Source: Deefgea piscis (GTDB lineage Bacteria; Pseudomonadota; Gammaproteobacteria; Burkholderiales; Chitinibacteraceae). From it: a stretch of DNA of 64,000 nt. The stretch is from positions 248,001-312,000 of the forward strand of contig NZ_CP054143.1 of assembly GCF_013284055.1 (NCBI RefSeq), given 5' to 3'. Of the stretch, positions 1 to 8,433 are shown piece after piece. Below the pieces are notes generated by a model. That model was given only the letters and a program-made list of their open reading frames with translations. It searched no databases and was not told the DNA's origin. A program made the translations under genes and the position numbers. How positions within the stretch are numbered: the first letter of the stretch is position 1; each line of letters starts with the position of its first letter.

Positions 1-1338
1 GGCCGGGCAGTTGGCGAATTGGTCGCTCAAAAAGCCACTAAGCGAATTACCCCGGGGCGTGCAGCGAACGATCCAAATTACAACTATGTGGCCGCTAATG
101 ATCCGCGTTATGGCGCAACAGTGAATGGTGTCAGTGCAGCAGTAGTGACCATCGCTGGCGGGGTTGTTGCCGGGGCAACATGGCCTGTGATTTTGGCTGC
201 AGCAGGAATTTCAGTGGTTGCTAGCGTTGCTCTCCCATTTTTAATCGACAAAGTGATTTCATGGTTTTGGAAACCAGACGGCACGATTGAAGTTGGCTCA
301 ATGACTGAGTTTGTGCCAATCGACAATTCAACAGGCTTGCCCCTGAATGGCCCTTACTGGCGCGCTTATACGCAAGTCGGCCCTGCGGTCATTGGTGCTG
401 ATCCAGAAGCCGTTGGCCAACAAGCAATTTCAATTCGTTTTTCACCAGAAAATAACGCTGCATACAAAGGCTACCGCGATGTCTCTTGCTCCAAAACAAG
501 CAGCATCATCTACAAATGCGCCTTTAATGCCGTATATCGTCAGCCAAGCCAAACGGGTGATGAATTAACGACAGCATCTAGCTTGACCGTCGAGTACGTT
601 GCCAGTCCTCCCGCGCACAACGCTTGTCCAAAGGGAAAGTGGTTACGCGATAAAGAATGTGTTGCTTACGATTTTAAACCTCTCCCAGCTATTCCAGGGA
701 CAGGCACAGGACTTACCCCGGCTGATGCAATCAACAGATTGCCAGAAGCTGCATTAGACACTCAAGTTCATCCGCAGCAGTTGGCGGCAGCAGCCAATGC
801 GCTTTGGCGTAATGCGGCATTACAACCTGATTATCGTGGTTTGCCTTATGACGCAGCTGATCCGATTACCGAAGGTGATGTTGAAGACTGGCGCGTAAAG
901 AATCCCAATTCATATCCAAAAGTGCGCGATTTTGTATCGCCAGCAATGAATCCTAAATCTACACCGCAATTACCGATTCCACCCGTGACTGCCGTAACGA
1001 ATCCCGGCACGCAGCCCATTAATCCGCCAGCGGGTGCAACTAAAATTGATTTGGGGCCTGATCCGGTCATAGGATCACCAGAGCTGGAACAGACACCAAC
1101 AGGCAAAGAAATTTTTGCACCAATCAATGATGCGCTTGAGCCATTGAAAGGATTTCAAGTACCAAGTCATAGCGCTCAATGCCCGACTGGCGAGTTCAAT
1201 TTTTCGCTGATGGGTCACCCATTTTCAGGCTCGTTTGACGCCCATTGCCAACTGTTCGAGCAGCACAAAGAAGTGATGTCATCGGCAGCACTGTTGATGT
1301 GGGCTTTGGCCGCTCTTTTCATCGTCTTGGCTGCGTGA
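1..1338 (+). CDS. Inovirus pIII/TspB-like minor coat (adsorption) protein, 5'-partial
   Basis: This is probably the receptor-binding minor virion protein of a filamentous phage. The reading frame is open to base 1, so the gene starts outside the window; a TTG at 19 is only the first internal start-like codon. Over 439 visible residues there is a hydrophobic stretch around residues 45-75, a Pro/Thr-rich middle (about 330-370), a late cysteine pair region (CPTGEF ... HCQLFEQ), and a C-terminal membrane anchor that ends the protein (LLMWALAALFIVL). Cys-rich segment plus terminal anchor, directly followed by DUF2523 and Zot genes, is the layout of neisserial TspB and related pIII counterparts. 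Sequence conservation is low in this family, so the assignment rests mainly on position and architecture. Confidence 0.75.
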   Translation, partial: GRAVGELVAQKATKRITPGRAANDPNYNYVAANDPRYGATVNGVSAAVVTIAGGVVAGATWPVILAAAGISVVASVALPFLIDKVISWFWKPDGTIEVGSMTEFVPIDNSTGLPLNGPYWRAYTQVGPAVIGADPEAVGQQAISIRFSPENNAAYKGYRDVSCSKTSSIIYKCAFNAVYRQPSQTGDELTTASSLTVEYVASPPAHNACPKGKWLRDKECVAYDFKPLPAIPGTGTGLTPADAINRLPEAALDTQVHPQQLAAAANALWRNAALQPDYRGLPYDAADPITEGDVEDWRVKNPNSYPKVRDFVSPAMNPKSTPQLPIPPVTAVTNPGTQPINPPAGATKIDLGPDPVIGSPELEQTPTGKEIFAPINDALEPLKGFQVPSHSAQCPTGEFNFSLMGHPFSGSFDAHCQLFEQHKEVMSSAALLMWALAALFIVLAA

Positions 1339-1346
1339 GGTAAATC

Positions 1347-1634
1347 ATGTTTGGCATTTTGCTGTCGGCATTCAACGCCGTGATTGGTTGGGTTTTTCGC
1401 ACGCTGATTGTGAAGTTCGTCGTCGCGTTCGCGGTGTTTTATCTGGTGCAACTGATGGCTGAAAACCTGATTGATTTGCTTCCCGGCGTTGATGGGCTGA
1501 ATTCTGCATTTGGCGGTGTAGCGCCAACAGTGTGGTGGTATCTGGATGCGTTTGAAATTGCCGCTGGCATACAAATGGTGATCGCTGCCTATGTCACTCG
1601 CTTTCTAATTCGCCGTATTCCGGTCATCGGGTAA
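1347..1634 (+). CDS. DUF2523-type inovirus minor coat protein (pVI-like)
   Basis: A 95-residue, almost entirely hydrophobic protein with about three membrane segments (residues 1-20, 24-40, 65-88) and an Arg pair near the C terminus (FLIRRIP). It matches the DUF2523 family, which holds the gp6 position between the adsorption protein and Zot in many filamentous phages. In the virion it would cap the end opposite the site of assembly initiation together with pIII. It begins 8 bases after the upstream stop and ends 3 bases before the Zot start, so it is co-transcribed with both. Function is inferred from family and gene order. Confidence 0.8.
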   Translation: MFGILLSAFNAVIGWVFRTLIVKFVVAFAVFYLVQLMAENLIDLLPGVDGLNSAFGGVAPTVWWYLDAFEIAAGIQMVIAAYVTRFLIRRIPVIG

Positions 1635-1637
1635 ATC

Positions 1638-2717
1638 ATGCCAATTAATGCATACACTGGCCTGATGGGGTCGGGTAAATCTTATGAATGCGTGAGCAGC
1701 GTAATTCTTGAAGCAGTGCGCCGTGGTCGGCGCGTGATTACCAACGTGGCGGATATTGATAGCGATGCAATCCGCGCTTACTTACATGAAAAGCACGGCG
1801 ATGAACTGGAAAAGCTGGGCCATGTTGTTCACGTTTCTAATGACACGGTATCAAGCCCGGAATTTTTCTGCCACGGAACAGAGGCCGAAACCACGGTACA
1901 GCCGGGTGATTTAGTTTGTATTGACGAGGCTTGGCGTTTTTGGGGCTGCGATTGCAAGATCGCCCAAGAGCATAAGATATTTTTCCGCGAGCATCGTCAT
2001 TACGTCAGCCCGGTTACGAAGGTTTGCTGTGACCTCGTATTGATGGTTCAGGATATTACCGACTTGCACCGCATTTTGCGCGTGGTCGTTGAAATGACCT
2101 TTCGCACCGTCAAACTCAAATCTCTCGGTTTGAGCAAAGCCTACCGAGTCGAGGTCTATGAGGGTTACAAGCTCAACGCTAAAACTCGGGTGAACACGTT
2201 CCCCAAAAAATACGACAAAGCCATTTTTCCGCTGTATTCGTCATACACCGGAGGAACAGGGAAAGAACATCAAATTGATGATCGCCAAAACCTGCTCAAA
2301 GATTGGCGTCTGTGGGCTTTGGTCATCGGCACGATCATTGTTTTCGCAGTTGGCTTTTACAACATGTGGAAATTCTTTCACCCGGAGCCTGTAACACCGG
2401 GGGCAGAAGAGTCAGCGAAGGCATTGCCTGCTGTGACTCAGCAAAATCAAAGCAGCGGCGGCAAGGCGCAAAGTCAGTCCGAAGGTATGTCACGCTGGCG
2501 CTTGACGGGATATTTGCAAAAGCCGGATGGCACTTTGCTGGTCAGCCTGCACGATGGGAAACATTTTCGGACGATCAAAGCGACCAGCTTTGCTATTGAT
2601 GGCCTAACTACATCGGGCTATGTCGATGGCGAAATGGTTGCCTTCTGGTCGGGTAGCGAACTTGAAACTACGCCATTTGGTGCGGCATTGCCGACTGTCA
2701 CGGAGTCCAAGCAATGA
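1638..2717 (+). CDS. zot: Zot-like inovirus assembly ATPase (pI homologue)
   Basis: Inner-membrane assembly ATPase of filamentous phage, family of Zot/pI. The N-terminal cytoplasmic domain has a Walker A loop (GLMGSGKS, residues 8-15) and a Walker B-like LVCIDEAWRFWG with the DE pair at 96-97. A single transmembrane segment follows at about 225-242 (LWALVIGTIIVFAVGF), leaving a C-terminal periplasmic tail of about 115 residues that would contact the secretin. At 359 residues it is normal length for the family. The gene overlaps the secretin start by 4 bases (ATGA), which suggests translational coupling. The name zonular occludens toxin is historical; nothing here indicates a toxin role. Confidence 0.92.
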   Translation: MPINAYTGLMGSGKSYECVSSVILEAVRRGRRVITNVADIDSDAIRAYLHEKHGDELEKLGHVVHVSNDTVSSPEFFCHGTEAETTVQPGDLVCIDEAWRFWGCDCKIAQEHKIFFREHRHYVSPVTKVCCDLVLMVQDITDLHRILRVVVEMTFRTVKLKSLGLSKAYRVEVYEGYKLNAKTRVNTFPKKYDKAIFPLYSSYTGGTGKEHQIDDRQNLLKDWRLWALVIGTIIVFAVGFYNMWKFFHPEPVTPGAEESAKALPAVTQQNQSSGGKAQSQSEGMSRWRLTGYLQKPDGTLLVSLHDGKHFRTIKATSFAIDGLTTSGYVDGEMVAFWSGSELETTPFGAALPTVTESKQ

Positions 2718-3961
2718 AACGCCTTGCATTGATTTTGCTGTTTTTCACATCGATGGTGTTGGCTGCAGATCAGCCGCCTAAGTCACGGCTGTTCTTTGAT
2801 GCGTTGCCAGTCCTTGAGTTGGTCAAGCTGTATTACACCGAAATTGAACACAAGAATTTCGTCATTGATCCCAAAGCGCAGCAAATTGCCGACAAAGTGA
2901 CGGTGTCGTTTGATGCGAAAGAGCCGAAGCAATACCGAGCCTTGTTCCTCAGTGTGTTGGCCATGTCTGGCCTTGAAGTCGAAACTCAGAATGGCATGGA
3001 TTATTTGCGCTTGAGCACTAAAGCGGCCACGCCTGTTGAACCGAATGAAGTCTTTGTGTATCGCCCAAAATTCCGCGACATCACTTATTTTTCTGACTTG
3101 TTATCCAGCCTTTTTCAGAAAGGTCGATTTACCTTTCAGCGAGCAGTGCAAGCATCAACCACGGCCAGCCCGGGTCAAGCGCCAATTCAGGACGGTGGCA
3201 ATTCGGCGTACTCGCAAATCAATAAGCATCACGATCTATTAATCTTTAGCGGCCCTGCACAAGAAGTCAGCCAATTGCGCGGCCTAATTCAGCAAATCGA
3301 TTTACCAGAAGCACAGGTTCAAATTTCAGCGGTGGTTTATGAGTTCTCGACGACTGATACAGATTCGTGGGGCGTCGGCGCATTGCTCAAGTTGTTTGAT
3401 GGCAAGCTAAAAGTATCGCTGGGTATGTCGCCTGCAGCGGCCACAGGCAATGTCATGACACTGGCAACGGGCAGCTTGGATTTAGTGGCATCACTGGTAT
3501 CAACCGATACCCGCTTCAAAGTCATTTCGCGGCCACATGTGCGTGTGAAGGATGCGGCAGCGGCACGCTTTATGTCCGGTGATGATGTGCCAGTATTAGG
3601 CGCTGCCGTGTTAGATAAGAACGGCAACCCCATTCAATCTGTTGAATACAAATCATCAGGGGTCATTCTCGATGTTGCGCCGAATATCCGCGATGAAATT
3701 GTTGATCTGGCAATTACCCAGCAAATATCAAACTTTGCGGCTACCAAAACTGGCGTTAGTGCATCGCCCACGCTGATTAAGCGCGAAATCAAAACAAACC
3801 TCCTGGCCAAGCCCGGTGAAGTGTATGTGATCGGCGGCTTAACCAGCGCCAAATCCACCACCGAAAAATCACACCTGCCATTTTTTAGCCTGCCACTTGG
3901 CGAAGGCAAAGACCTGAACCAAACCGAGATTCTTGTGCTGCTGCAAGTTGACCGAGTTTGA
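2714..3961 (+). CDS. Phage secretin (pIV-like, type II/III secretion GspD family)
   Basis: Outer-membrane channel for virion extrusion. The 415-residue protein starts with a clear signal peptide (MKRLALILLFFTSMVLA, cleavage near residue 18). An N0/N1-like region follows, then the C-terminal secretin domain with recognisable family sequences (ISRPHVRVKDAAAARFMSGDDVPV, given here only by its ends at about residues 270-293; SSGVILDVAPNI; GEVYVIGGLTS). It is short compared with general type II secretins, as expected for phage pIV proteins. Many inoviruses borrow a host secretin, so carrying one makes this phage more self-sufficient. The start overlaps the end of zot. Confidence 0.9.
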   Translation: MKRLALILLFFTSMVLAADQPPKSRLFFDALPVLELVKLYYTEIEHKNFVIDPKAQQIADKVTVSFDAKEPKQYRALFLSVLAMSGLEVETQNGMDYLRLSTKAATPVEPNEVFVYRPKFRDITYFSDLLSSLFQKGRFTFQRAVQASTTASPGQAPIQDGGNSAYSQINKHHDLLIFSGPAQEVSQLRGLIQQIDLPEAQVQISAVVYEFSTTDTDSWGVGALLKLFDGKLKVSLGMSPAAATGNVMTLATGSLDLVASLVSTDTRFKVISRPHVRVKDAAAARFMSGDDVPVLGAAVLDKNGNPIQSVEYKSSGVILDVAPNIRDEIVDLAITQQISNFAATKTGVSASPTLIKREIKTNLLAKPGEVYVIGGLTSAKSTTEKSHLPFFSLPLGEGKDLNQTEILVLLQVDRV

Positions 3962-3989
3962 AACCGACTATTTAGAGGAGAAATACACC

Positions 3990-4211
3990 ATGAAGAAAAT
4001 GACAATTTCGCAATTTCACCGCTGGTTTATGTTGGATGGATCGCTTGGCGGATTGTGTGGCGTGGCCCTGTATGTGATGGCTTGCCAGCTTTTAAGTGCT
4101 CCAATTTCATGGTCAGCAATATCTTGGTTTTTTGTCCTGTGTGGTGGCTTGTACCTGATTGCACAGCTTGTCATCGATGAATTGAATTTTCGCAATATTG
4201 ACTCGGAGTAA
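3990..4211 (+). CDS. Small inner-membrane protein of the phage module, unknown function
   Basis: A 73-residue protein. I chose the ATG at 3990 because a strong ribosome site (AGAGGAG) lies just upstream; a longer frame opens at 3933 but overlaps the secretin gene. Two hydrophobic segments are visible (about residues 17-33 and 39-62), with a basic N terminus (MKKMTISQFHRW) and an acidic tail. I do not recognise a family. Its place after the secretin, in the same direction and with tight spacing to the next gene, makes it part of the phage late operon. It could be an assembly accessory or immunity-type protein, but nothing in the sequence decides this. Confidence 0.65.
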   Translation: MKKMTISQFHRWFMLDGSLGGLCGVALYVMACQLLSAPISWSAISWFFVLCGGLYLIAQLVIDELNFRNIDSE

Positions 4212-4217
4212 TACGAA

Positions 4218-4445
4218 ATGGCTATGGATCATATCGAAGAATTTGACATTCCCTTTGGCTCTCCGCCAATGGATGCACTTGATGTACCGCCGTTTCGTGA
4301 CGGACGGCCAATGAAAAAGGTGGTACTAGTTTGCCCAGAGTGCGGTGAAAAAGGTATCTGGATCGAACCGCCAGATACCACGCTGAAATTTGGCGATGCG
4401 GCTTCTGAGTGCGATGAGTGTGGTTATGGACTGGATTACTTGTAA
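4218..4445 (+). CDS. Small zinc-ribbon protein of the phage module
   Basis: A 75-residue acidic protein whose C-terminal half carries two CxxC knuckles, CPEC (near residue 39) and CDEC (near residue 66), about 24 residues apart, typical of a zinc ribbon. The N-terminal 30 residues are Pro/Asp-rich and look disordered. It starts 6 bases after the preceding gene, so it is in the same transcript. Small zinc-ribbon proteins are common in phages but I cannot name a family or role; nucleic-acid binding or a regulatory adaptor role is possible. Confidence 0.65.
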   Translation: MAMDHIEEFDIPFGSPPMDALDVPPFRDGRPMKKVVLVCPECGEKGIWIEPPDTTLKFGDAASECDECGYGLDYL

Positions 4446-4457
4446 GATTAGGAAACA

Positions 4458-4691
4458 ATGATGGCAACAAATAAACTGATCAACCGCAAGCGGCTATTGG
4501 AAATCATCCCACTGTCTGAGCGCACGATTTTTAACATGGAACAGCGCGGGGAGTTCCCGCGCCGTATCGTACTCACCAGTCGCAATGTGGCATGGGATTT
4601 AGCTGAAATCGAAGGCTGGATTGCAGAGCGTAAATTATCGGGCGCTCACCCTCTGCGCCCCTGCTTTGTACCTATAGTTGTGGCCGCTTGA
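4458..4691 (+). CDS. AlpA-family DNA-binding regulator / excisionase-like
   Basis: A 77-residue protein with the typical AlpA/MerR-like winged-helix pattern: recognition helix region LSERTIFNMEQRGEFPRRI (residues about 17-35), then a wing and the closing motif WDLAEIEGWIAERK. AlpA-like proteins act as transcriptional activators of integrase genes or as recombination directionality factors in P4-type elements. The element's integrase is encoded on the other strand about 2.3 kb away, which fits a control or excision role. The start has an AGGAAAC ribosome site; a second ATG directly follows the first, so the exact start is uncertain by one codon. The last ten or so residues look like a non-conserved tail. 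Confidence 0.85.
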   Translation: MMATNKLINRKRLLEIIPLSERTIFNMEQRGEFPRRIVLTSRNVAWDLAEIEGWIAERKLSGAHPLRPCFVPIVVAA

Positions 4692-4732
4692 TCAACACTT
4701 CATCAAAAATCAACATACGAATTGTTATTAAC

Positions 4733-6775
4733 TCATTGTGGAGTAGTAACTAAATTATCCCGCGAGGCTTCTAGGTCAAGCATAAATGCATATTCTTGGT
4801 AGAAGTCTCGTAGCGGCGTGAATACCCTTCTGTTACGCTGAAGTTCCTTAGCAAAATCCTCCGCATTATTTGATCGCTCCAACAAAAGCATTAAATGAAA
4901 AACTGAGAGGCTCCATGAATTTGAAAAAGGAAATGGCTTAGTGAAATCCATCTCCCCAGCACGAACAGCTGCCGCTTTAAACCGATCAAAATAATTATGC
5001 AATTGAGCAAGCTCGTTCTGTCTTGAAACATCTTTCGTTTCAAAAGTCACGCCACACCCCGTACGCAATAAATGCTGAAGATAAGGGCGATCATGCAAGC
5101 TATGTAGGTCACCTCGAGTAATTGAAATTTTAAAGACTTCTCGATCCAACTTATTAATTACATGCTGTACTTTTCCGCACCTTAAAGTTAATGATCCATA
5201 TTCAGTTAAAAATGCATGATGTCTCATCGCTTGAGCCTGTGGACGTACGATAGCCTGCCCTAAATCAGCAAGAGCTGTTATATCATCCCCCGATCTAGCT
5301 TTACGGGTTAACATTTTCGACTTTAACTCAAAGAAAATAATTACGTCCTTAGTTTCCAGTACAGCGTCACACTCTCCATCTTCCCCATCGATCTCATACT
5401 GTCCATAAAAAATTTCGATTCCTTTTTTGGTAAAAATGTCACGAACGAACTCTTCAAACAAAGGACCAACGACTTCATCGTCAAACATTTTTGTTGGCCA
5501 TTGTTTACGACACCAATCTAAGGATGCATTAATCACTGCACGTGCTGCGATAGGCCCCGGTTGCAAAAATAGCTTGTCCTGCGCAACTAACAATGGTCGA
5601 AAAGCGGCGTCAATATTAGTATCACGAGGAGGAAAACTAAGTTTCTGATTTGCTCCATGCTCATGAGCAAAAACTTCGCGCAAAAAAGACCTAGCTGAAT
5701 TAACATCAAGACCAGTAGCAAAAGCCAGCCTCATTGGATCAAGAATTGACTCAATTCCAATAAAATCATGAAAAACTCTATGTTTAATAATTTGCAGCAG
5801 CAATTTAGCAAGCGCAAGTACTTGCACTGCAGTCCGTCCAGTTTTCTTATTATTTAGCTGTGCAAGTTTCGGATGTTTTAGTAACCAGAAAATATAAGCT
5901 TCTGCATCTATAGGTTTCGCTTGAGTTAAAGTAAAAGCAGCATCATAAAGAGCAGATTTTTTCGTCAAATCTGGCAAATCTTGGATTCTCGCAAATTGTA
6001 ATTCTAATAATGAGATGCCAATATCTTCAAGAGTAAGTGCACAAGTAGCAAGTTCAATTAATAGATCAAGTTCATCTATGCCTACCGAAGGCGCTGGCTC
6101 ACAGGAAAAATAGCGTAGCCCAAGGTGATATAAATAAGCTAAAGGCATCTCTGGCTTGGCATTCAGCTCTACTGTTTTCCCAGTTCGCCCAACATGATAT
6201 CTTCCTGTAACCCCACTATATGTTTTACCAATACAGTCAACAATACTAAACGCTAAACTTCTACCCAATTCCTTTGCTAACCTAGAAACCTCAGACTTAA
6301 TGCGATTTCTATCAGAATCTGGAATAACAATTTCTCCAGACTGCGGCAATTCAATGCGATACCCGAGTTCACGCAGCCTCCTGATGGCATAAGAAAATTG
6401 CGAAAGACGGGAGTTAGAGCTCCATCGTTGATCGAGAGGATCGTCATAATCAAAAACTTTGGCATATTTAAGCCCAAGCTCCACCACGCGCTCCCAATCA
6501 ATTTGATTAGAAGGTGAACATCCTTCATCTAAACGTACTGCCTTAAGTGCCCTGATAACATCGGCGTATAGTTGCACTGGTTCAGCATCACACAGCCATC
6601 GCAATGCAAAATCAGTTTCAAGCTGTCTAACGATTAATAATGCTTCATACCTCTGGGTGAATGGGATGCAATTCAAAATTTGTTGTTTTAGTTCAGCCTC
6701 TGAAAAATCCACCTTCGCACTAGATAATCTATCAATTTTTGCATCAACGAGAGACTTAAAATCTGAAATATTCAT
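4733..6775 (-). CDS. PD-(D/E)XK nuclease-like protein, phage/island cargo, candidate defence gene
   Basis: A 680-residue protein I cannot place in a named family. Residues 430-545 look like a PD-(D/E)XK nuclease core: a helix with acidic residues (GPLFEEFVRDIF, Glu441/442), then a strand with Asp470 (GECDAVLE) and the E-x-K signature FFELKSK (Glu483, Lys485). This is the NERD/restriction-endonuclease-like arrangement. The roughly 420 residues before it are mostly helical, with no obvious ATPase or helicase motif. The gene is distinctly AT-rich (about 40 percent GC in the stretch I counted) compared with the flanking phage and core genes. It lies on the opposite strand from the phage operon, between the AlpA gene and the integrase, the usual position for accessory cargo. 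A defence role is inference from fold and position. It could instead be a repair or recombination nuclease. Confidence 0.6.
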   Translation of the reverse strand: MNISDFKSLVDAKIDRLSSAKVDFSEAELKQQILNCIPFTQRYEALLIVRQLETDFALRWLCDAEPVQLYADVIRALKAVRLDEGCSPSNQIDWERVVELGLKYAKVFDYDDPLDQRWSSNSRLSQFSYAIRRLRELGYRIELPQSGEIVIPDSDRNRIKSEVSRLAKELGRSLAFSIVDCIGKTYSGVTGRYHVGRTGKTVELNAKPEMPLAYLYHLGLRYFSCEPAPSVGIDELDLLIELATCALTLEDIGISLLELQFARIQDLPDLTKKSALYDAAFTLTQAKPIDAEAYIFWLLKHPKLAQLNNKKTGRTAVQVLALAKLLLQIIKHRVFHDFIGIESILDPMRLAFATGLDVNSARSFLREVFAHEHGANQKLSFPPRDTNIDAAFRPLLVAQDKLFLQPGPIAARAVINASLDWCRKQWPTKMFDDEVVGPLFEEFVRDIFTKKGIEIFYGQYEIDGEDGECDAVLETKDVIIFFELKSKMLTRKARSGDDITALADLGQAIVRPQAQAMRHHAFLTEYGSLTLRCGKVQHVINKLDREVFKISITRGDLHSLHDRPYLQHLLRTGCGVTFETKDVSRQNELAQLHNYFDRFKAAAVRAGEMDFTKPFPFSNSWSLSVFHLMLLLERSNNAEDFAKELQRNRRVFTPLRDFYQEYAFMLDLEASRDNLVTTPQ

Positions 6776-6970
6776 TTACAATTAACCAACCTTTTAAAAA
6801 AATTAATTGCCTTAAGTACACCAATTTCAATAAATAACAACAACTATAATCACACTTATTACTTATAAACATCACAAAACATAAGAATCAAAAACAACTA
6901 ATGCACCTGCTTAATCAAACAATCCGCATGCTTTATAAAAAACACCAGCTTAAGCTAAATACGTTAATTA
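6776..6970. other. AT-rich gap between cargo gene and integrase
   Basis: A 195-base, strikingly AT-rich stretch with no open frame. Both flanking genes are on the minus strand, so it must hold the promoter of the 680-residue cargo gene and the end of the integrase transcript. I see no strong hairpin terminator and cannot place a promoter with confidence. Confidence 0.4.
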
Positions 6971-8185
6971 TTATGCAAATCGATGAGTAACAACGTATTC
7001 ATCAATAATGTTTGCCCAATCTTGCAACATGGCCGTACGCTGTTCCCGGTACTCGGCCTTGTTGTAAACCGCTCTCACGCCCCGCTGTTCATGCGCTAGG
7101 CATTTTTCGATCCAGTCAGTGTTATACCCCGCTTCATGTAGCAGGGTACTCGCGGTTCTCCGCAGATCGTGCGGGCCAAATTTGGCAAGCGGCTTTCCTT
7201 CCTTCTGTGCCAGTTTGTACGTCAGCGACAGTACCTGATTCAGCGTTGCGCTGCTCATTGGCGTATCTGAGTCATACCGCGATGGCAAAATATAATCAGA
7301 GCCTCCCGCGAAAGTTTTCAGGGCAATGAAAATATCCAGTGCTTGCTTGGACAGGAAAACCAGATGCGGATTGCGCCGTTTCATTCGCGCTTTGGGAATC
7401 GTCCAAAGCGCTTCACTAAAATTAATCTCGCTCCACGTTGCATTAGTCAGTTCGCTTTTCCTCACCATTGTTAGCAACAGCAGCTTGGCCGCAGCTCTGA
7501 TCGATGGTGTCGTACCGATACGTTCGATGTATTGATACATCAAGCCGATTTCGTCGGGAGTTAATGCTCGGTCGCGTGGCTCAAACGTAGCAATAGCACT
7601 TGGCCGCACCAGATCAGCAGGATTTTCCACCTTCTGACCTCGCTCAATTGCCCACCGAAAAACCTGCATAACGACCTCACGCGCATGTACCGCCGTAGCT
7701 GGCGCGCCACGCTCAACAATGGAGTCAGTCAGCGCCCGCAAATCCTCGTGGGTGATTTCTGCCAACTTCTGATTGCCGAACTTAGGCTTTAGCTCACGCT
7801 CATACACTGCTCGGCGCATATCGCGGGTGGAGTCCGCCATCTGGTAGCCACGCAGCCATTTTTCCGCCCATGCACCGAATGTCTCAGCATCTTTGACTCG
7901 GGCTTTGCTTCGCGCTTTTTCTTTGGCTGGCGACTTACCTGCTGCAACTAGCTTTTTCGCCTCGCCCAACTGCTCTCGGGCTTCTGCCAATGTGATCCCC
8001 CCGACGCCATAGCGTCCGAAAGTGATGGTTTCCTGTCGGCCATTGACTGAATAGTTGTAACGGAACGAGATCGATCCGGCTGGTGTGACCGCCACATAAA
8101 GACCGTCGCGGTCGTTGACCTTGTAGATTTTGTCTTGTGGCTTGAGGCTGCGAATCTTGGTATCAGTGAGCATGGTTTCATTCAA
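6971..8185 (-). CDS. int: Tyrosine recombinase integrase, DUF4102 (P4-like) family
   Basis: Site-specific integrase that would insert and excise the element. Residues 1-90 form the DUF4102 arm-binding domain (LTDTKIRSLKPQDKIYKVND, DGLYVAV, GRYGVGGITLAEAR). Residues about 100-185 are the core-binding SAM-like domain. The catalytic domain holds Arg242 (TMVRKSEL), His339-x-x-Arg342 (PHDLRRTAST), His365 (LAHEQRG) and the nucleophile Tyr374 (VRAVYNKAEY), so all key residues are present. At 404 residues it is normal length. It is oriented away from guaA, just downstream of that gene, as in known guaA-associated islands. An internal ATG at 8173 (MLTDTK) is an alternative start that matches family N termini slightly better. 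Confidence 0.95.
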   Translation of the reverse strand: MNETMLTDTKIRSLKPQDKIYKVNDRDGLYVAVTPAGSISFRYNYSVNGRQETITFGRYGVGGITLAEAREQLGEAKKLVAAGKSPAKEKARSKARVKDAETFGAWAEKWLRGYQMADSTRDMRRAVYERELKPKFGNQKLAEITHEDLRALTDSIVERGAPATAVHAREVVMQVFRWAIERGQKVENPADLVRPSAIATFEPRDRALTPDEIGLMYQYIERIGTTPSIRAAAKLLLLTMVRKSELTNATWSEINFSEALWTIPKARMKRRNPHLVFLSKQALDIFIALKTFAGGSDYILPSRYDSDTPMSSATLNQVLSLTYKLAQKEGKPLAKFGPHDLRRTASTLLHEAGYNTDWIEKCLAHEQRGVRAVYNKAEYREQRTAMLQDWANIIDEYVVTHRFA

Positions 8186-8198
8186 TTTAAGGTTGAAA

Positions 8199-8398
8199 AT
8201 ACCATGATCAAAAAGCCTGCTTTTTGCTCGCTGGAAGCCTTATAAACAAAGGGGTCCAGCAATTTCGATACCATGAATAACAAAAAGACTTGGCATGGTA
8301 TTGGCAGCGGATCATGGCCTTGAAAAAAAAGAATACCATTAGCCGTGCCATGAAAAACTAATGCTTGGTGGTGCTAAATCTTGCCAGTCAATACCAAA
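8199..8398. repeat. ATACCATG repeats, possible integrase arm-type sites
   Basis: Several copies of ATACCA(TG) cluster upstream of the integrase. Exact ATACCATG occurs at 8199-8206 and 8268-8275, its reverse complement CATGGTAT at 8294-8301, with near copies ATACCATT at 8333-8340 and ATACCAAA at about 8391-8398. A related AAACCATG (minus strand) overlaps the integrase start region near 8172. Repeated short sites of this kind beside a DUF4102 integrase gene are typical arm-type binding sites, and could also serve integrase autoregulation. This is read directly from sequence; binding is inferred. Confidence 0.5.
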
Positions 8399-8405
8399 CT
8401 AAAAC

Positions 8406-8433
8406 GTGAAAAAGCCCGCATTTACGCGGGCTT
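8406..8433 (-). terminator. Rho-independent terminator downstream of guaA
   Basis: An 8-bp stem (AAGCCCGC / GCGGGCTT, 8412-8419 and 8426-8433) with a 6-base loop. On the minus strand it is followed by TTTTTC. It lies 48 bases past the guaA stop and insulates guaA from the integrase. Confidence 0.8.

Noticed and set aside
1638-2717. Zot as a toxin gene
   Set aside because: The gene order and Walker motifs show the phage assembly ATPase; no evidence for toxin function.
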